Origin: Sphingobacterium spiritivorum
GTDB lineage: Bacteria > Bacteroidota > Bacteroidia > Sphingobacteriales > Sphingobacteriaceae
Direction: 5' to 3'
Length of the DNA stretch: 64,000 nt
Assembly: GCF_016725325.1 (NCBI RefSeq)
Contig: NZ_CP068083.1
Span: forward strand, 4,216,001-4,280,000
Shown: piece by piece, positions 8,838-18,606 of the stretch
Numbering within the stretch: position 1 is the first letter of the stretch
Layout of the letters: every line of letters starts with the position of its first letter
Notes under the pieces: model-generated
The model's input: the letters and a program-made list of their open reading frames with translations, nothing else
Told to the model about the DNA's origin: nothing
The model's database searches: none
Translations under genes and position numbers: made by a program

Positions 8838-9629
8838 ATGAACTTAAATCTAAAAGATAAAGTAGTTATTGTCACCGGGGGAGCTAAAGGCATAGGACGA
8901 GCAATCGTACTTGCATTGGCTGGTGAAGGAGCTATACCTGTGATCGTAGGTCGCAATGAAGCCGATAATAATAAGGTCAAAGCCGAAGTTGAACAACTAG
9001 GTATACAGGCATTGTGTATTGAAGCAGAGCTGTCTCTACCGGAGGAAAGCGCAAAAGCTGTAAACAAAACACTGGAGGTCTATGGCCGTATTGACGGACT
9101 GGTCAATAATGCAGGTGTTAATGATGGGGTAGGTCTTGCTTCCGGCAATTATGAGAAGTTTGTCGCATCCTTGCATAAAAACCTGGTTCATTATTATCTG
9201 ATGGCTCATCACTCATTAGAGGCTCTAAAGAAATCAAAAGGCAGTATTGTGAATATTACCTCCAAAACTGCTGAAACAGGACAGGGAAACACATCTGCTT
9301 ATGCTGCATCAAACGGGGGCAGAAATGCACTGACACGGGAATGGGCGGTGGAACTTTTGCCTTATTCTATACGGGTAAATGCCATTGTGGTCGCGGAATC
9401 TTCTACGCCACAGTATGATAAGTGGATTCAGACACTGGATAATCCGGAGGAAACACTAAAGAAAATTACAGATCGTATTCCTTTGGAACATCGGATGACT
9501 ACTCCGGAAGAGATTGCAAATACTACAGTTTTTCTGTTATCGGACAAATCAAGTCATACTACAGGACAGCTGATTCATGTAGATGGAGGTTACGTTCATC
9601 TGGATCGTTCTATTCTGGCTGAAAAGTAA
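8838..9629 (+). CDS. SDR oxidoreductase, probable L-fucose dehydrogenase with altered YxxxK
   Basis: 263 residues with the Rossmann motif TGGAKGIG near the N-terminus, NNAG at ~90-93, Ser142 and Tyr155. The usual catalytic Lys four residues after Tyr is Asn159 (YAASN; AAC at 9312-9314). The surrounding segment GRNALTREWAVELLPYSIRV otherwise keeps the pattern of L-fucose dehydrogenases, which oxidise L-fucose at C1 to the lactone. As last gene of the cluster it would supply the first oxidation step. Either another residue replaces Lys in proton relay or the enzyme is catalytically changed. Function is inferred from context. Confidence 0.85.
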   Translation: MNLNLKDKVVIVTGGAKGIGRAIVLALAGEGAIPVIVGRNEADNNKVKAEVEQLGIQALCIEAELSLPEESAKAVNKTLEVYGRIDGLVNNAGVNDGVGLASGNYEKFVASLHKNLVHYYLMAHHSLEALKKSKGSIVNITSKTAETGQGNTSAYAASNGGRNALTREWAVELLPYSIRVNAIVVAESSTPQYDKWIQTLDNPEETLKKITDRIPLEHRMTTPEEIANTTVFLLSDKSSHTTGQLIHVDGGYVHLDRSILAEK

Positions 9630-9654
9630 CATTCAGAAATAAAAATAATCTTTT

Positions 9655-9728
9655 AAGCGTCATCGTAAGACAGGGGAACGGATCTAAAATTCGTTGTTCA
9701 GTACTTACAATGACGCTTTTGTTATTTA
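9655..9728 (+). terminator. Terminator of the fucose operon (long-loop hairpin)
   Basis: A 15-base arm at 9655-9669 pairs with 9704-9718 with one mismatch, followed by T-rich DNA. The ~34-nt loop has its own short pairing (GAAC with GTTC). It separates the fucose cluster from the histidine kinase gene. Confidence 0.65.
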
Positions 9729-9899
9729 AACAGGCTGGTGGAGGGTAAAACGAAAATATCAGTCTATTGTGTGAGTCTTTATTTATGTAAATAATATATA
9801 TTCTTTATTTTCAATTATATATAATCATGAGTGTGGATTTATTTAGGTTCTTAAATCTGTTTATTCTTTAATTTCTCCCGCTAACTTACAGAGTTTATG

Positions 9900-9907
9900 T
9901 AGTTTTG
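9900..9907 (+). promoter_or_regulatory. Bacteroidota -7 element before histidine kinase gene
   Basis: TAGTTTTG matches TAnnTTTG and ends 8 bases before the ATG. No convincing -33 TTG at normal spacing was found. If used, the transcript would be nearly leaderless. Confidence 0.4.
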
Positions 9908-9915
9908 CACCGAAA

Positions 9916-11388
9916 ATGTATTCAGGCAAAAAAATATGGAACAAACGTAGTATTCTTCTTTTTTCGGGAGGACTCATCACATTTGTTGTATTGGTGTTCT
10001 GTATGCTGCATCTGATGAATCAGCGACTGGAGAAACTGAATACTATTATTCTGAAAGAGATAAATGCGGAAAGTGCGCTGCTGGTTCAAAAAGAATTTGA
10101 TGTTTTTGATCAAAGCATATTTTTGCTGAAAACCCTTGCCGAAACAAAAGAATTCCCTTCCATAGATCGTTTAATTCGGGAAGATAACAAGAAAAAATTT
10201 ATTGTAGGTTATCAGATCTGGAAAGGAAAAGAAAAGGCTTCAAGATCGATTTTGCACCAAAAACTGTTTATTCCTTTGGCATCCGACCGGCTACAGTTGC
10301 AGGCCGTTATACCTCAGGAAGACGAAACTGCCACTTTTATAAAGAGCCAGGAGGGAATGTATATCGTTCGTCAGTTAATGCTGGATGACGGGATATTACA
10401 GATCTATATAGATGTAAAGAAGCTCAATGAATACTTCTGGACTTCTTCTCTGGGTAACAGGTCATATTTCGAAATCTATAATGCAGATGGAATCTGCCTG
10501 CTAAATCCGGAACTGGAAAAAGTAGGCGTACGGGATTATACAAAAGTCCGCCTGGATTATGATAAAGGAAGTGTGGTTATCAACTCCGATTATATTAAAC
10601 TTCCTGTCTTAATTCAGAAATACAAAATACACGGTATATTGGGAGAATGCGATTTACTGCTATCCACACTTTTTCTTTTAACGGATGAACAGGTGGATGG
10701 TATTGTCAATCTGAGTATTCTGCTAGGTTTGATACTTGTATTTGCTATTGCTATTTTCCTGACTATTTTTTATCTGCAGCGCAGAAAAAACCATCGGCTG
10801 GAAGTTAATAATCTACAATACCAAAAGGAGCAGGCATTGTTGAAATTCGAACAGTTGCAGGAAAAGATGGATCCTCACTTTCTATTCAACAGTTTAGGGA
10901 CTTTACAGCAGCTGATAGGTAAAGATGGACAGTTGGCAAAGAGTTTTGTTACTAAGCTTGCCCGTGTTTATCGTAAATTGTTAAGTGCAGACGACTCCGG
11001 TCTTTCTTTGATTTCCACAGAACTTGAACTGGCTGAGGAGTATTTTTTCTTACAGAAGATTCGTTTTGGAGAAGGACTTTCCCCGTTAGATGTTCAGCTG
11101 GATTCGTCCATACGTAATAGAAAGGTTCCCCGTTTAAGCTTACAAATTCTGCTGGAGAATGCCATTAAACACAATGAAATCTCTTCAGAAAATCCGCTGT
11201 CAATCTGGATTTATCAGCAAGATCAGCGTATTGTCGTAAGTAATGAACTGCGACTGAGGCTTTCAGGCGACGAATCTAATGGATATGGTACACAGTTTTT
11301 AGCTAATATTTATGATTATTATCAGATTAGCGGATTTGAAATAGTAGAGGACAAATCCTCGTTTAAAGTCTTTCTACCTATTATTTAG
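9916..11388 (+). CDS. LytS-type sensor histidine kinase
   Basis: 490-residue membrane kinase. Helix 1 is at ~12-34, an extracytoplasmic sensor of ~225 residues resembles Cache folds (SYFEIYNADGICLLNPE), helix 2 is at ~262-286, then the His_kinase domain with KMDPHFLFNSL (phospho-His about 321) and an ATPase domain with LLENAIKHNE (N-box, ~412-420). The glycine-rich ATP lid is short, as in LytS/YehU-type kinases, whose partners are LytTR regulators. A LytTR regulator lies 7 kb downstream at 18607, beyond the metalloprotease/SusCD genes, so the two probably form one signalling pair flanking its target locus (inference). Confidence 0.9.
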   Translation: MYSGKKIWNKRSILLFSGGLITFVVLVFCMLHLMNQRLEKLNTIILKEINAESALLVQKEFDVFDQSIFLLKTLAETKEFPSIDRLIREDNKKKFIVGYQIWKGKEKASRSILHQKLFIPLASDRLQLQAVIPQEDETATFIKSQEGMYIVRQLMLDDGILQIYIDVKKLNEYFWTSSLGNRSYFEIYNADGICLLNPELEKVGVRDYTKVRLDYDKGSVVINSDYIKLPVLIQKYKIHGILGECDLLLSTLFLLTDEQVDGIVNLSILLGLILVFAIAIFLTIFYLQRRKNHRLEVNNLQYQKEQALLKFEQLQEKMDPHFLFNSLGTLQQLIGKDGQLAKSFVTKLARVYRKLLSADDSGLSLISTELELAEEYFFLQKIRFGEGLSPLDVQLDSSIRNRKVPRLSLQILLENAIKHNEISSENPLSIWIYQQDQRIVVSNELRLRLSGDESNGYGTQFLANIYDYYQISGFEIVEDKSSFKVFLPII

Positions 11389-11437
11389 AAATTGTTTTAT
11401 TTTTCTTCTGTCTAAAAGGAGGATTCACTCCTGTATT

Positions 11438-11461
11438 AAGCGGTTTCACGGGTAATCGCTT
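11438..11461 (+). terminator. Weak hairpin after histidine kinase gene
   Basis: AAGCGGTT pairs with AATCGCTT (8 bp, one G-T) and is followed by AT-rich sequence without a clean T run. It lies in the 137-bp spacer before the metalloprotease gene. Confidence 0.3.
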
Positions 11462-11525
11462 TATAATTAAGGTATTTCTTTTGATCTTCACTTCTCATTT
11501 ATTTGACCCTACTTAAAGTATCTTA

Positions 11526-14144
11526 ATGAAAAGCAATTATTTCAGTAGCAACACTAAACTAGCATTTCTTTGTTTATTTTCCACTTCGTTACTTGGCTCA
11601 TGCCAGCTGATGACCAAAATAGGTCTCAGAAAAGATCATTCAGCTCATTCTACAACTGTCGATACCACTAAAAAGGACAGTGTAATGGCTTATGCCAGGA
11701 TTGCTAAAGATGCAAAAATTGATAGCGGCATCTTTAATATCCTTTCAAAAGGCAAAGACTACTATTTTGAAATCCCTCTGAATAAGATGGATAAGGATTT
11801 TTTGCTTATCAATAAAATATCTTCGGTACCTTTGGCCCTGAATGAGGCGGGATTGAATAAGGGGATGAATTTTGAAAATAAAGTACTTCGGTTTACAGTT
11901 AAGAAAACGCGTAATGAAGTGTGGGTAGGCGAAGCTAAGCCACAGGTAGAAGTACCTCGTGAGGATGCTATAGCAAAATCGGTAGCAGATAATTTTACAC
12001 AATCATTTATAGAATCCTTTAAAATTGAAAGCTACAATGCAGATTCATCTGCTGTGCTCATCAAAGTCAATAAAGTATTCGACGGAACAGAAAAGAGTTT
12101 CAATGATGTGTTTACCAACCTGGGACTGGGTACATCTCCGAAAAGTTCGCTTTCAAATGTGGAGCAAATCAAATCTTTCCGTAATAACGTAGTTGTCAGA
12201 TCAATTCTGAGTACAAAAGTGACAGAGGGAAACGAATCTATTCCGATCAGTCTGACGGTAACGAGTAATATCTATGAGCTGCCGGATAATAAGATGAAGG
12301 CACGATTTGCAGATCCGCGTGTGGGATATTTTACTACAGCACGTTGGTATTTTTCGGATGCGCAGCAAGAAATGGAAAAACGGGAACTGGTGACCCGTTG
12401 GAGATTAGAACCAAAAGAGGAGGACAAGGCTCGTTATCTTGCCGGTGAATTGGTTGTACCTAAGAAACCTATTGTATTTTATATTGACCCTGCTACTCCA
12501 AAACAATGGAGAGAGCAGATTATAGCCGGCGTGTATGACTGGCAGAAAGCTTTTGAGGAAGCTGGTTTCAAAGATGCAATCATTGCAAAAGAAGTGCCTG
12601 AGGGGATGGATTTTGATATTGATGATGCAAATATTTCCGCTATTACGTACGCCGCTTCACCTCAGGCAAATGCAATGGGGCCGTCTGTAGTAGATCCGCG
12701 GACAGGTGAAATTCTGGAGGCTGATGTCATCTGGTGGCACAATGTAATGACCATATTAAATAGTTGGATGCGTGTGCAAACCGGAATAATAGATACCGAT
12801 GTGCGCGGAAATTCCTTCTCTGACGAAAAGATGGCACATGCTATCCGTTTTGTTTCTTCTCATGAGGTAGGGCATACCCTTGGTTTAAAGCATAATATGG
12901 GATCTTCTCACAGTTTTCCGGTAGATTCGCTTCGTTCGCCACATTTTACAGAAACAATGGGAGGGACAGCGACTTCTATTATGGATTATGCACGTTTTAA
13001 TTATGTAGCACAACCTGAAGATAATGTCAAAGTAATTACTCCTGTTATAGGCCTGTATGATAAGTATGCTATCGGATGGGCATATCGCTGGTATGACAAG
13101 GTAAATCCATGGGATGAACTTCCTGAATTGAGAAAAGTAATCGAGACACATCAGCACAACCCGTATTACTGGTATGGAGAACAGCAGGATGGAAAGAATA
13201 TTGTTGATCCCAGATCCCAATCTGAAGATCTTGGGGATAATGCTATGAAGGCTGGTGAATATGGATTACGTAACCTGAAAAGAACGATGCCTCATATTAT
13301 CAACTGGACTACAGCTAATGGTGAAGATTACTATCGTGCAGGCAAATTGTATATGGCAGTAATCGGACAATGGTATGCATATGCTGATCACGTACTGAAC
13401 AATATTGGTGGTATCTATCTGGAAAATCCGGTTATGGGCGATGGTAAAAGTGCCTATGCTCCAGTACCGCGCAATACACAGATAGACGCCTTGAAATATC
13501 TAAAAAATCAGGTTTATTACTTACCTGAATGGTTATTCAGACAAGATCTCATTACGAAAACATTTCCATTGAAAGATAGTCCTGTCGGTCCGTTTGAATA
13601 TGCGCCTTACAATCTGAAGCGTGAATTTCAATACAGTATTCTTTATAATCTGGTTAAGGATGAGCGTCTACTCCGTATGACAGAAATGGAACTGTTGTTT
13701 GGGAAAGACAAAGCCTGGAGTGTAGAAGAATTCCTGACTTCGGTACGTAATGATATTTTCCGCAAATCCTTGAACAAAGAAAATCTGGATATAGAGACAC
13801 GTATGCTTCAGCAAAACTATATTGATGTACTGTTGGTTTCTACCAGCAAGAATATGGAAAAGCTGCAAAGTAAAAAACTTGATTTTGTAGATCAGTTTTT
13901 GAAAGAGGCAAGACCGGAAATCTGCCCTGTTCATGGAACAGCTCACGGATCGGATAAATCTATCCGCAATGTACATGTTTCCGGTATGAGCAGAACTTCA
14001 GAGATGCTGACGAGCAAAAGAGCTGAACTATTTCAGATTCAAGCTTTACTGATGCAGGCCCGTAATTCCGGAGATATGGCTACAAAAGCACATTATCAGG
14101 ATTTACTGGCAAGAATAGCAGGGGTACTAAACACAAAAAATTAA
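11526..14144 (+). CDS. Zinc-dependent metalloprotease lipoprotein (DUF5117-type)
   Basis: 872 residues. A lipoprotein signal peptide with lipobox LLGSC places it in the cell envelope. The zinc site is HEVGHTLGLKH (His446, Glu447, His450, His456), the extended metzincin-like motif, followed by a downstream Met (GGTATSIMDYARF) resembling a Met-turn. The long N-terminal region with beta-rich sequence matches large Bacteroidota metalloproteases carrying DUF5117/DUF5118. It is followed after 18 bp by a SusC/SusD pair, a common arrangement in Bacteroidota that suggests coupled extracellular protein cleavage and peptide uptake (inference). The substrate is unknown. Confidence 0.9.
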   Translation: MKSNYFSSNTKLAFLCLFSTSLLGSCQLMTKIGLRKDHSAHSTTVDTTKKDSVMAYARIAKDAKIDSGIFNILSKGKDYYFEIPLNKMDKDFLLINKISSVPLALNEAGLNKGMNFENKVLRFTVKKTRNEVWVGEAKPQVEVPREDAIAKSVADNFTQSFIESFKIESYNADSSAVLIKVNKVFDGTEKSFNDVFTNLGLGTSPKSSLSNVEQIKSFRNNVVVRSILSTKVTEGNESIPISLTVTSNIYELPDNKMKARFADPRVGYFTTARWYFSDAQQEMEKRELVTRWRLEPKEEDKARYLAGELVVPKKPIVFYIDPATPKQWREQIIAGVYDWQKAFEEAGFKDAIIAKEVPEGMDFDIDDANISAITYAASPQANAMGPSVVDPRTGEILEADVIWWHNVMTILNSWMRVQTGIIDTDVRGNSFSDEKMAHAIRFVSSHEVGHTLGLKHNMGSSHSFPVDSLRSPHFTETMGGTATSIMDYARFNYVAQPEDNVKVITPVIGLYDKYAIGWAYRWYDKVNPWDELPELRKVIETHQHNPYYWYGEQQDGKNIVDPRSQSEDLGDNAMKAGEYGLRNLKRTMPHIINWTTANGEDYYRAGKLYMAVIGQWYAYADHVLNNIGGIYLENPVMGDGKSAYAPVPRNTQIDALKYLKNQVYYLPEWLFRQDLITKTFPLKDSPVGPFEYAPYNLKREFQYSILYNLVKDERLLRMTEMELLFGKDKAWSVEEFLTSVRNDIFRKSLNKENLDIETRMLQQNYIDVLLVSTSKNMEKLQSKKLDFVDQFLKEARPEICPVHGTAHGSDKSIRNVHVSGMSRTSEMLTSKRAELFQIQALLMQARNSGDMATKAHYQDLLARIAGVLNTKN

Positions 14145-14162
14145 GCAACACAAACACCTAAC

Positions 14163-17100
14163 ATGAATAGAATTTTATTATTTCTTTTATTTTCCTGTGT
14201 GCAGTTCGTTTATGCACAGGAAGTAATTACGATCAAGGGAAGGGTCCTTGATGCCAGCAGTCAAAATCCGATCAGCGGAGTGACGGTTCTGCTGGGTAGC
14301 TCTGCAGTCAGTGAAGACACCGGAGTTCCGGGACAGATTCAGCAGTCTGCTTTGGGAACTTTAACTGATTCAAACGGAGAATTTCAGTTGAAAGTGCCTA
14401 AAAACACTGCTTTTATTACCGTATCATTTGTTGGATATGAGAGCCAGAATGTAAAAGTAAATGGTGGAGAGAAGACTATTTATCTGCGTTCGGAAAATCA
14501 GTCTCTGGAAGAAGTTATTGTGACCGGATATACGGACATCAGCAAACGTAAGAATACCACAGCTTATAATAAACTGAAGGTTGATGAGATCAGACAGGCG
14601 GGTGTGTCAGGTATCGATCAGTTACTGGAAGGAAAAGTAGCGGGTCTGCAATTGAGTAATCTGAACGGAGGACCGAACAGTGCTCCACAAATCCGTATCA
14701 GAGGTACTGTATCAATGAACGGAACGCAGGATCCGTTATGGGTAATCGACGGACTTCCAATAGAAGGAACAGCGCTTCCAAACAGTTTTGATAAGGACAA
14801 TCTGAATAACCTGACCAATCTTCCTATTGCCGGCATCAACCCGGATGATATTGAAGATATCACAGTACTAAAGGATGCCGCAGCAACTTCTATTTATGGA
14901 GCACGCGCCGCAAATGGAGTAATTGTGATTACAACCAAAAAAGGAAAAAAAGGTCCTGCACAGGTGCAGATCAGCGCCAACAGCTTTGTGTCGCAACGTC
15001 CGGATTACAATAAACTGAATCTGATGTCCTCAAGCGAAAAAGTTGATTTTGAACTGGCTATGGCAAACAGAACCGATCTGGATTACCGTGCAGACAGGGG
15101 AGCTGTTGCCCGTATTCTCGCAACAGGAAATGAACTGGATGCATTCAGAAAAGGAGGATTCAGTGCTTTATCTTTGACGAGTCAGGAGGCTATCAATACG
15201 TTGCGCAGCCAGCAGACCAATTGGAGAGACGAACTTTTTCGTAATGCTGTCAACCAGCAATACACAGCATCCGTGTCAGGAGGTACAGATGCACATAAGA
15301 AAGAGAAAATACATCCTATTCTCTGGCGAATAAAAGTTTGAAGGCTATTGCCAATCTGGAATATCAGATTATTCCTTCTTTGTCTGTACGTACAGAACTT
15401 GGACTTCAGTTTGAAGAAGTAGGTACCGAACGTTTTGGAGATAAAGAGTCTTACTTAACAAGAAAGTTCAGAGAGAATACCCGTTATTACGATAGCCAGA
15501 CAAAACAGTATAAATACTTCCTGCCGGATGGTGGTATTATTGAAAATAGTAACAAAAGTGAATTTCAATACAACTGGAAATCTTTTGTACAGTATAATAA
15601 GACATTTAACAGTCGTCATGAACTGGATGTCATGGCCGGTACCGAACTGAGAAGATCAAAAAACACGCTGATCTCGACCAAAGGATTCGGGTTTAATCCG
15701 GTAACATTGACGACGCAGAATATTGTATTTCCAAACAGTAACTATCAGAATAACGGATTATACAGACAATATGCGAAAGCAATAGGAGAGACTGCATACG
15801 CTTCATTCTATGCCAATGCATCTTATACATTAGACCGTAAGTATAATGTTTACGGAAGTATCCGTTACGACGGATCGAATATGTTTGGCGTAGATCCAAA
15901 ATACAGATTCCTTCCAATCTGGTCTCTTTCCGGATCATGGAATGCTTCTGAAGAAGACTTTATCAAAGATATAGAAGCGATTTCGATGTTAAAGTTACGC
16001 GGATCATATGGTATTCAGGGTAACATAGACCGTAACACGTATCCTTTTATTGTCGGAAATTATAACAATTCAACATTATTGCCGGGTACCAGTGAACCTA
16101 CCATCGTAGTGACTGCACCTGCAAATGATAAACTGCGTTGGGAACGAACTGCTTCCTGGAATGCAGGAATTGATCTGGGATTATGGAAGAACAGATTGGT
16201 CGTGACGGTAGATTATTACAACCGTGACAGCAGAGATCTGATTGGTAATAATGATCTTTCCTTAGAGAATGGATTCGAGCTTGTACAACGTAACTGGGCT
16301 TCTGTCAGGAATGATGGTATAGAACTCTCTGTTTCCAGTAAAAATATCAGCAGAGAACATTTTACATGGTCTACGGATTTCAATATTGCACATAACCGCA
16401 ATAAGCTGACACGCGTAGTGTCCAATCCTAAGGCATACATGCCGGACGGAAGAGCCGGATACCCGATCAACTCTTTGTTTGTCCTGGAAACAGCCGGACT
16501 GGATAAAGATGGTGTTCCGCAATTTTATGGTGACAACGGACAGATTGTTTCTTTCGAGGATTTTTATGAGCTGTATGATCCGTGGGCAGATTTTCTTCCC
16601 GGATATAGTGTAGCTACTAATTTGAATGCGGCTAAGTATCAGTCTAAGTTTAAATACAAAGGAAGTCTGGATCCTGAGTTTATCGGAGGTATGACTAACC
16701 GTTTCAGATACCATAATTTTGATCTTGCCGTATCCGCAATATTTAATATAAACAAACTGGTAAGACGCACTCCTAATTACAATCCTTCGTCACTGGACAG
16801 AGGAGCGAATAATACACGTGAAATTTTAGAGGTCGTAAATGGCGGAAGTGTATTGCCGGCTTTAGGTAGCTCCAATATTGAGTTGAATGACAGATGGATG
16901 GCGTATAGCTGGATGATGGATAATGACCCGCTCAATTCCTTCCAGTTTCTGGATATCTGGTCTAAGAAAATGAGCTATGCACGTATCAACAGCATTCGTT
17001 TAGGGTATACTTTACCTCAATCGGTAAGCAAAAAGATTCGTTCATCTAATCTTCGTGTGAGTGTAGAAGGACGTAATCTGTTTGTCTTCGGATCAGATTA

Positions 17101-17191
17101 TACCGGATTTTTCGATCCGGAGACTTATGGTAGTAATTATACACAGCCTATATCCAAATCTATTGCTTTTGGACTATCAGCCTCATTTTAA
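14163..17191 (+). pseudogene. SusC/RagA TonB-linked outer membrane protein, broken by deletion and frameshift
   Basis: Two overlapping frames cover one SusC-like gene: 14163-15341 (signal peptide, carboxypeptidase-like domain, plug with VTGYTDISKRK, VIDGLPI and VLKDAAATSIYGARAANGVI) and 15338-17191 (barrel strands to the terminal aromatic residue ASF). The first frame reads correctly to SGGTDAHK (~15300), then goes into unrelated sequence and stops; the second is sensible from about ENTSYSLANKSLK (~15305) but has a stop just upstream. Compared with the two intact SusC proteins here, roughly 100 residues of the early barrel are missing at the junction. The gene is therefore probably non-functional, unless this is a sequencing or assembly error. 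The SusD partner downstream is intact. Confidence 0.88.
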
Positions 17192-17215
17192 TACTTATCA
17201 ATACGAACATACAAC

Positions 17216-18541
17216 ATGAAAAAATATACCACATATCTCTGTCTGTTTTTGATGGGAACAGTTTTCTCATCCTGTGACAAATATCTGGACATACAACCTG
17301 TAGGAACGGTAGTTCCTAAGACCGAGGCTGATTTCAGAGCACTGATGACCAGTGGCTATCAGTCCTTTCCGGATCATAAATCTTATCTGAATCTACGGAC
17401 AGATGAACTGCAATTAGATGAGAATTCTACGGATCTGACGACAATAAAGGATATTCATCTTTGGAATGATCAAAATCCGGACGCTACGACCTTGCCTTAC
17501 GCATGGGTAGCCTTTTACAAATCCATTTTTTATGCCAATCATGTTATTTCAAAAGCTGAAGAAGAAGCCGGAAATACGGAAGCCGTTCAGCAGATTCGTG
17601 CGGAAGCATACCTGATGCGTGCCTATGCTCATTTTGAGTTATTGAATTCTTATGCTGAGCAATATAATGCCGCAACAGCTGCGACTGATAAGGGTGTACC
17701 GATATCTACTAAGATAGATCTGGAACAAAAATTCCCGGCATCTACTGTAGAAGCCGTATACAAACAGATAGAAGCGGATATGCAGGCAGGAAATGCCTTA
17801 CTAAATGTAAATGATCAGCCTACAACTGTAAAATATAGGTTCAGCAAACGTTCCTATTATGCTTTTGAAGCCCGTTTGAGATTGTATAAAGGAGAGTGGA
17901 AGCTGGCTATGGAAGCTGCAGAAAAAGCATTAGCGATAAAAGGAGATCTGGTAGACCTTAATAAATCGGGCAGTCTGTTGCCTAACGATTTTGAATCGGC
18001 AGAAATGATTCAGGCCTGGGAAGAGGTTGGAAAGTCTAATGTCAGTACATCTACTTTTATTTCAGCAAAATTATTAGGATTGTATAACCAGAAAGATGAT
18101 TTGCGTTTCTCAAGATACTTTGGAAAACAAGGGAGCCTTAATTACGTTTCTTTAAAGGGTGGAAATATCCGGTATAATGTCAGTTTCAGAAATGCAGAAT
18201 TATATCTGATTATTGCAGAAACAGCAGCCCGACTGGGAGACAGACCCAAGGCTACAGGAGCATTGACAACATTGTTGAAAAATCGCCTGACGCCAACTTA
18301 TTTTACTACACGCAGTAATGAACTAAATGCGATGTCAGATGCGGATCTGCTGAAAGAGATTATTGCAGAACGTGCACGTGAACTGGCGCTGGAAGGTCTT
18401 CGCTGGAACGATATGAAACGTACAGATCGTCCGGAAGTTATACATACTTTCTTTGGAAAAGAGTTTCATCTTATACAGAATGATCCACGTTATGTGATTC
18501 GTTATCCTAAGGAAGCGATTGAAAAAAATCCGGATCTATAG
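17216..18541 (+). CDS. SusD/RagB-like outer membrane lipoprotein
   Basis: 441 residues with a lipoprotein signal (MKKYTTYLCLFLMGTVFSSC, lipobox FSSC) followed by CDKYLDIQPVGTVVPKTEADF, typical of mature SusD proteins. The alpha-helical TPR-like body ends with ELALEGLRWNDMKRTD and an RYPKEAIEKNP tail, as in the family. SusD proteins form a lid on SusC transporters and bind the nutrient at the cell surface. Its SusC partner immediately upstream is disrupted, so this protein may now be an orphan. The locus includes a metalloprotease, so the ligand may be a peptide rather than a glycan. Confidence 0.92.
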   Translation: MKKYTTYLCLFLMGTVFSSCDKYLDIQPVGTVVPKTEADFRALMTSGYQSFPDHKSYLNLRTDELQLDENSTDLTTIKDIHLWNDQNPDATTLPYAWVAFYKSIFYANHVISKAEEEAGNTEAVQQIRAEAYLMRAYAHFELLNSYAEQYNAATAATDKGVPISTKIDLEQKFPASTVEAVYKQIEADMQAGNALLNVNDQPTTVKYRFSKRSYYAFEARLRLYKGEWKLAMEAAEKALAIKGDLVDLNKSGSLLPNDFESAEMIQAWEEVGKSNVSTSTFISAKLLGLYNQKDDLRFSRYFGKQGSLNYVSLKGGNIRYNVSFRNAELYLIIAETAARLGDRPKATGALTTLLKNRLTPTYFTTRSNELNAMSDADLLKEIIAERARELALEGLRWNDMKRTDRPEVIHTFFGKEFHLIQNDPRYVIRYPKEAIEKNPDL

Positions 18542-18561
18542 TTATAGTTATGCAGATAGAT

Positions 18562-18596
18562 ATCCCCATTCTTTAGAGAGTGGGGATTTTTTTTTA
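18562..18596 (+). terminator. Intrinsic terminator after SusD gene
   Basis: ATCCCCATTC pairs with GAGTGGGGAT around a TTTAGA loop (18562-18587), followed by nine T. It separates susD from the LytTR regulator gene that starts 11 bases later, so read-through or a separate promoter is needed for the latter. Confidence 0.85.
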
Positions 18597-18606
18597 ATTT
18601 CACGGC

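Noticed and set aside
15338..17191. Independent gene starting at TTG 15338
   Set aside because: It is the barrel part of the same SusC gene; it has no signal peptide or plug, and the TTG start is an artefact of the frameshift.
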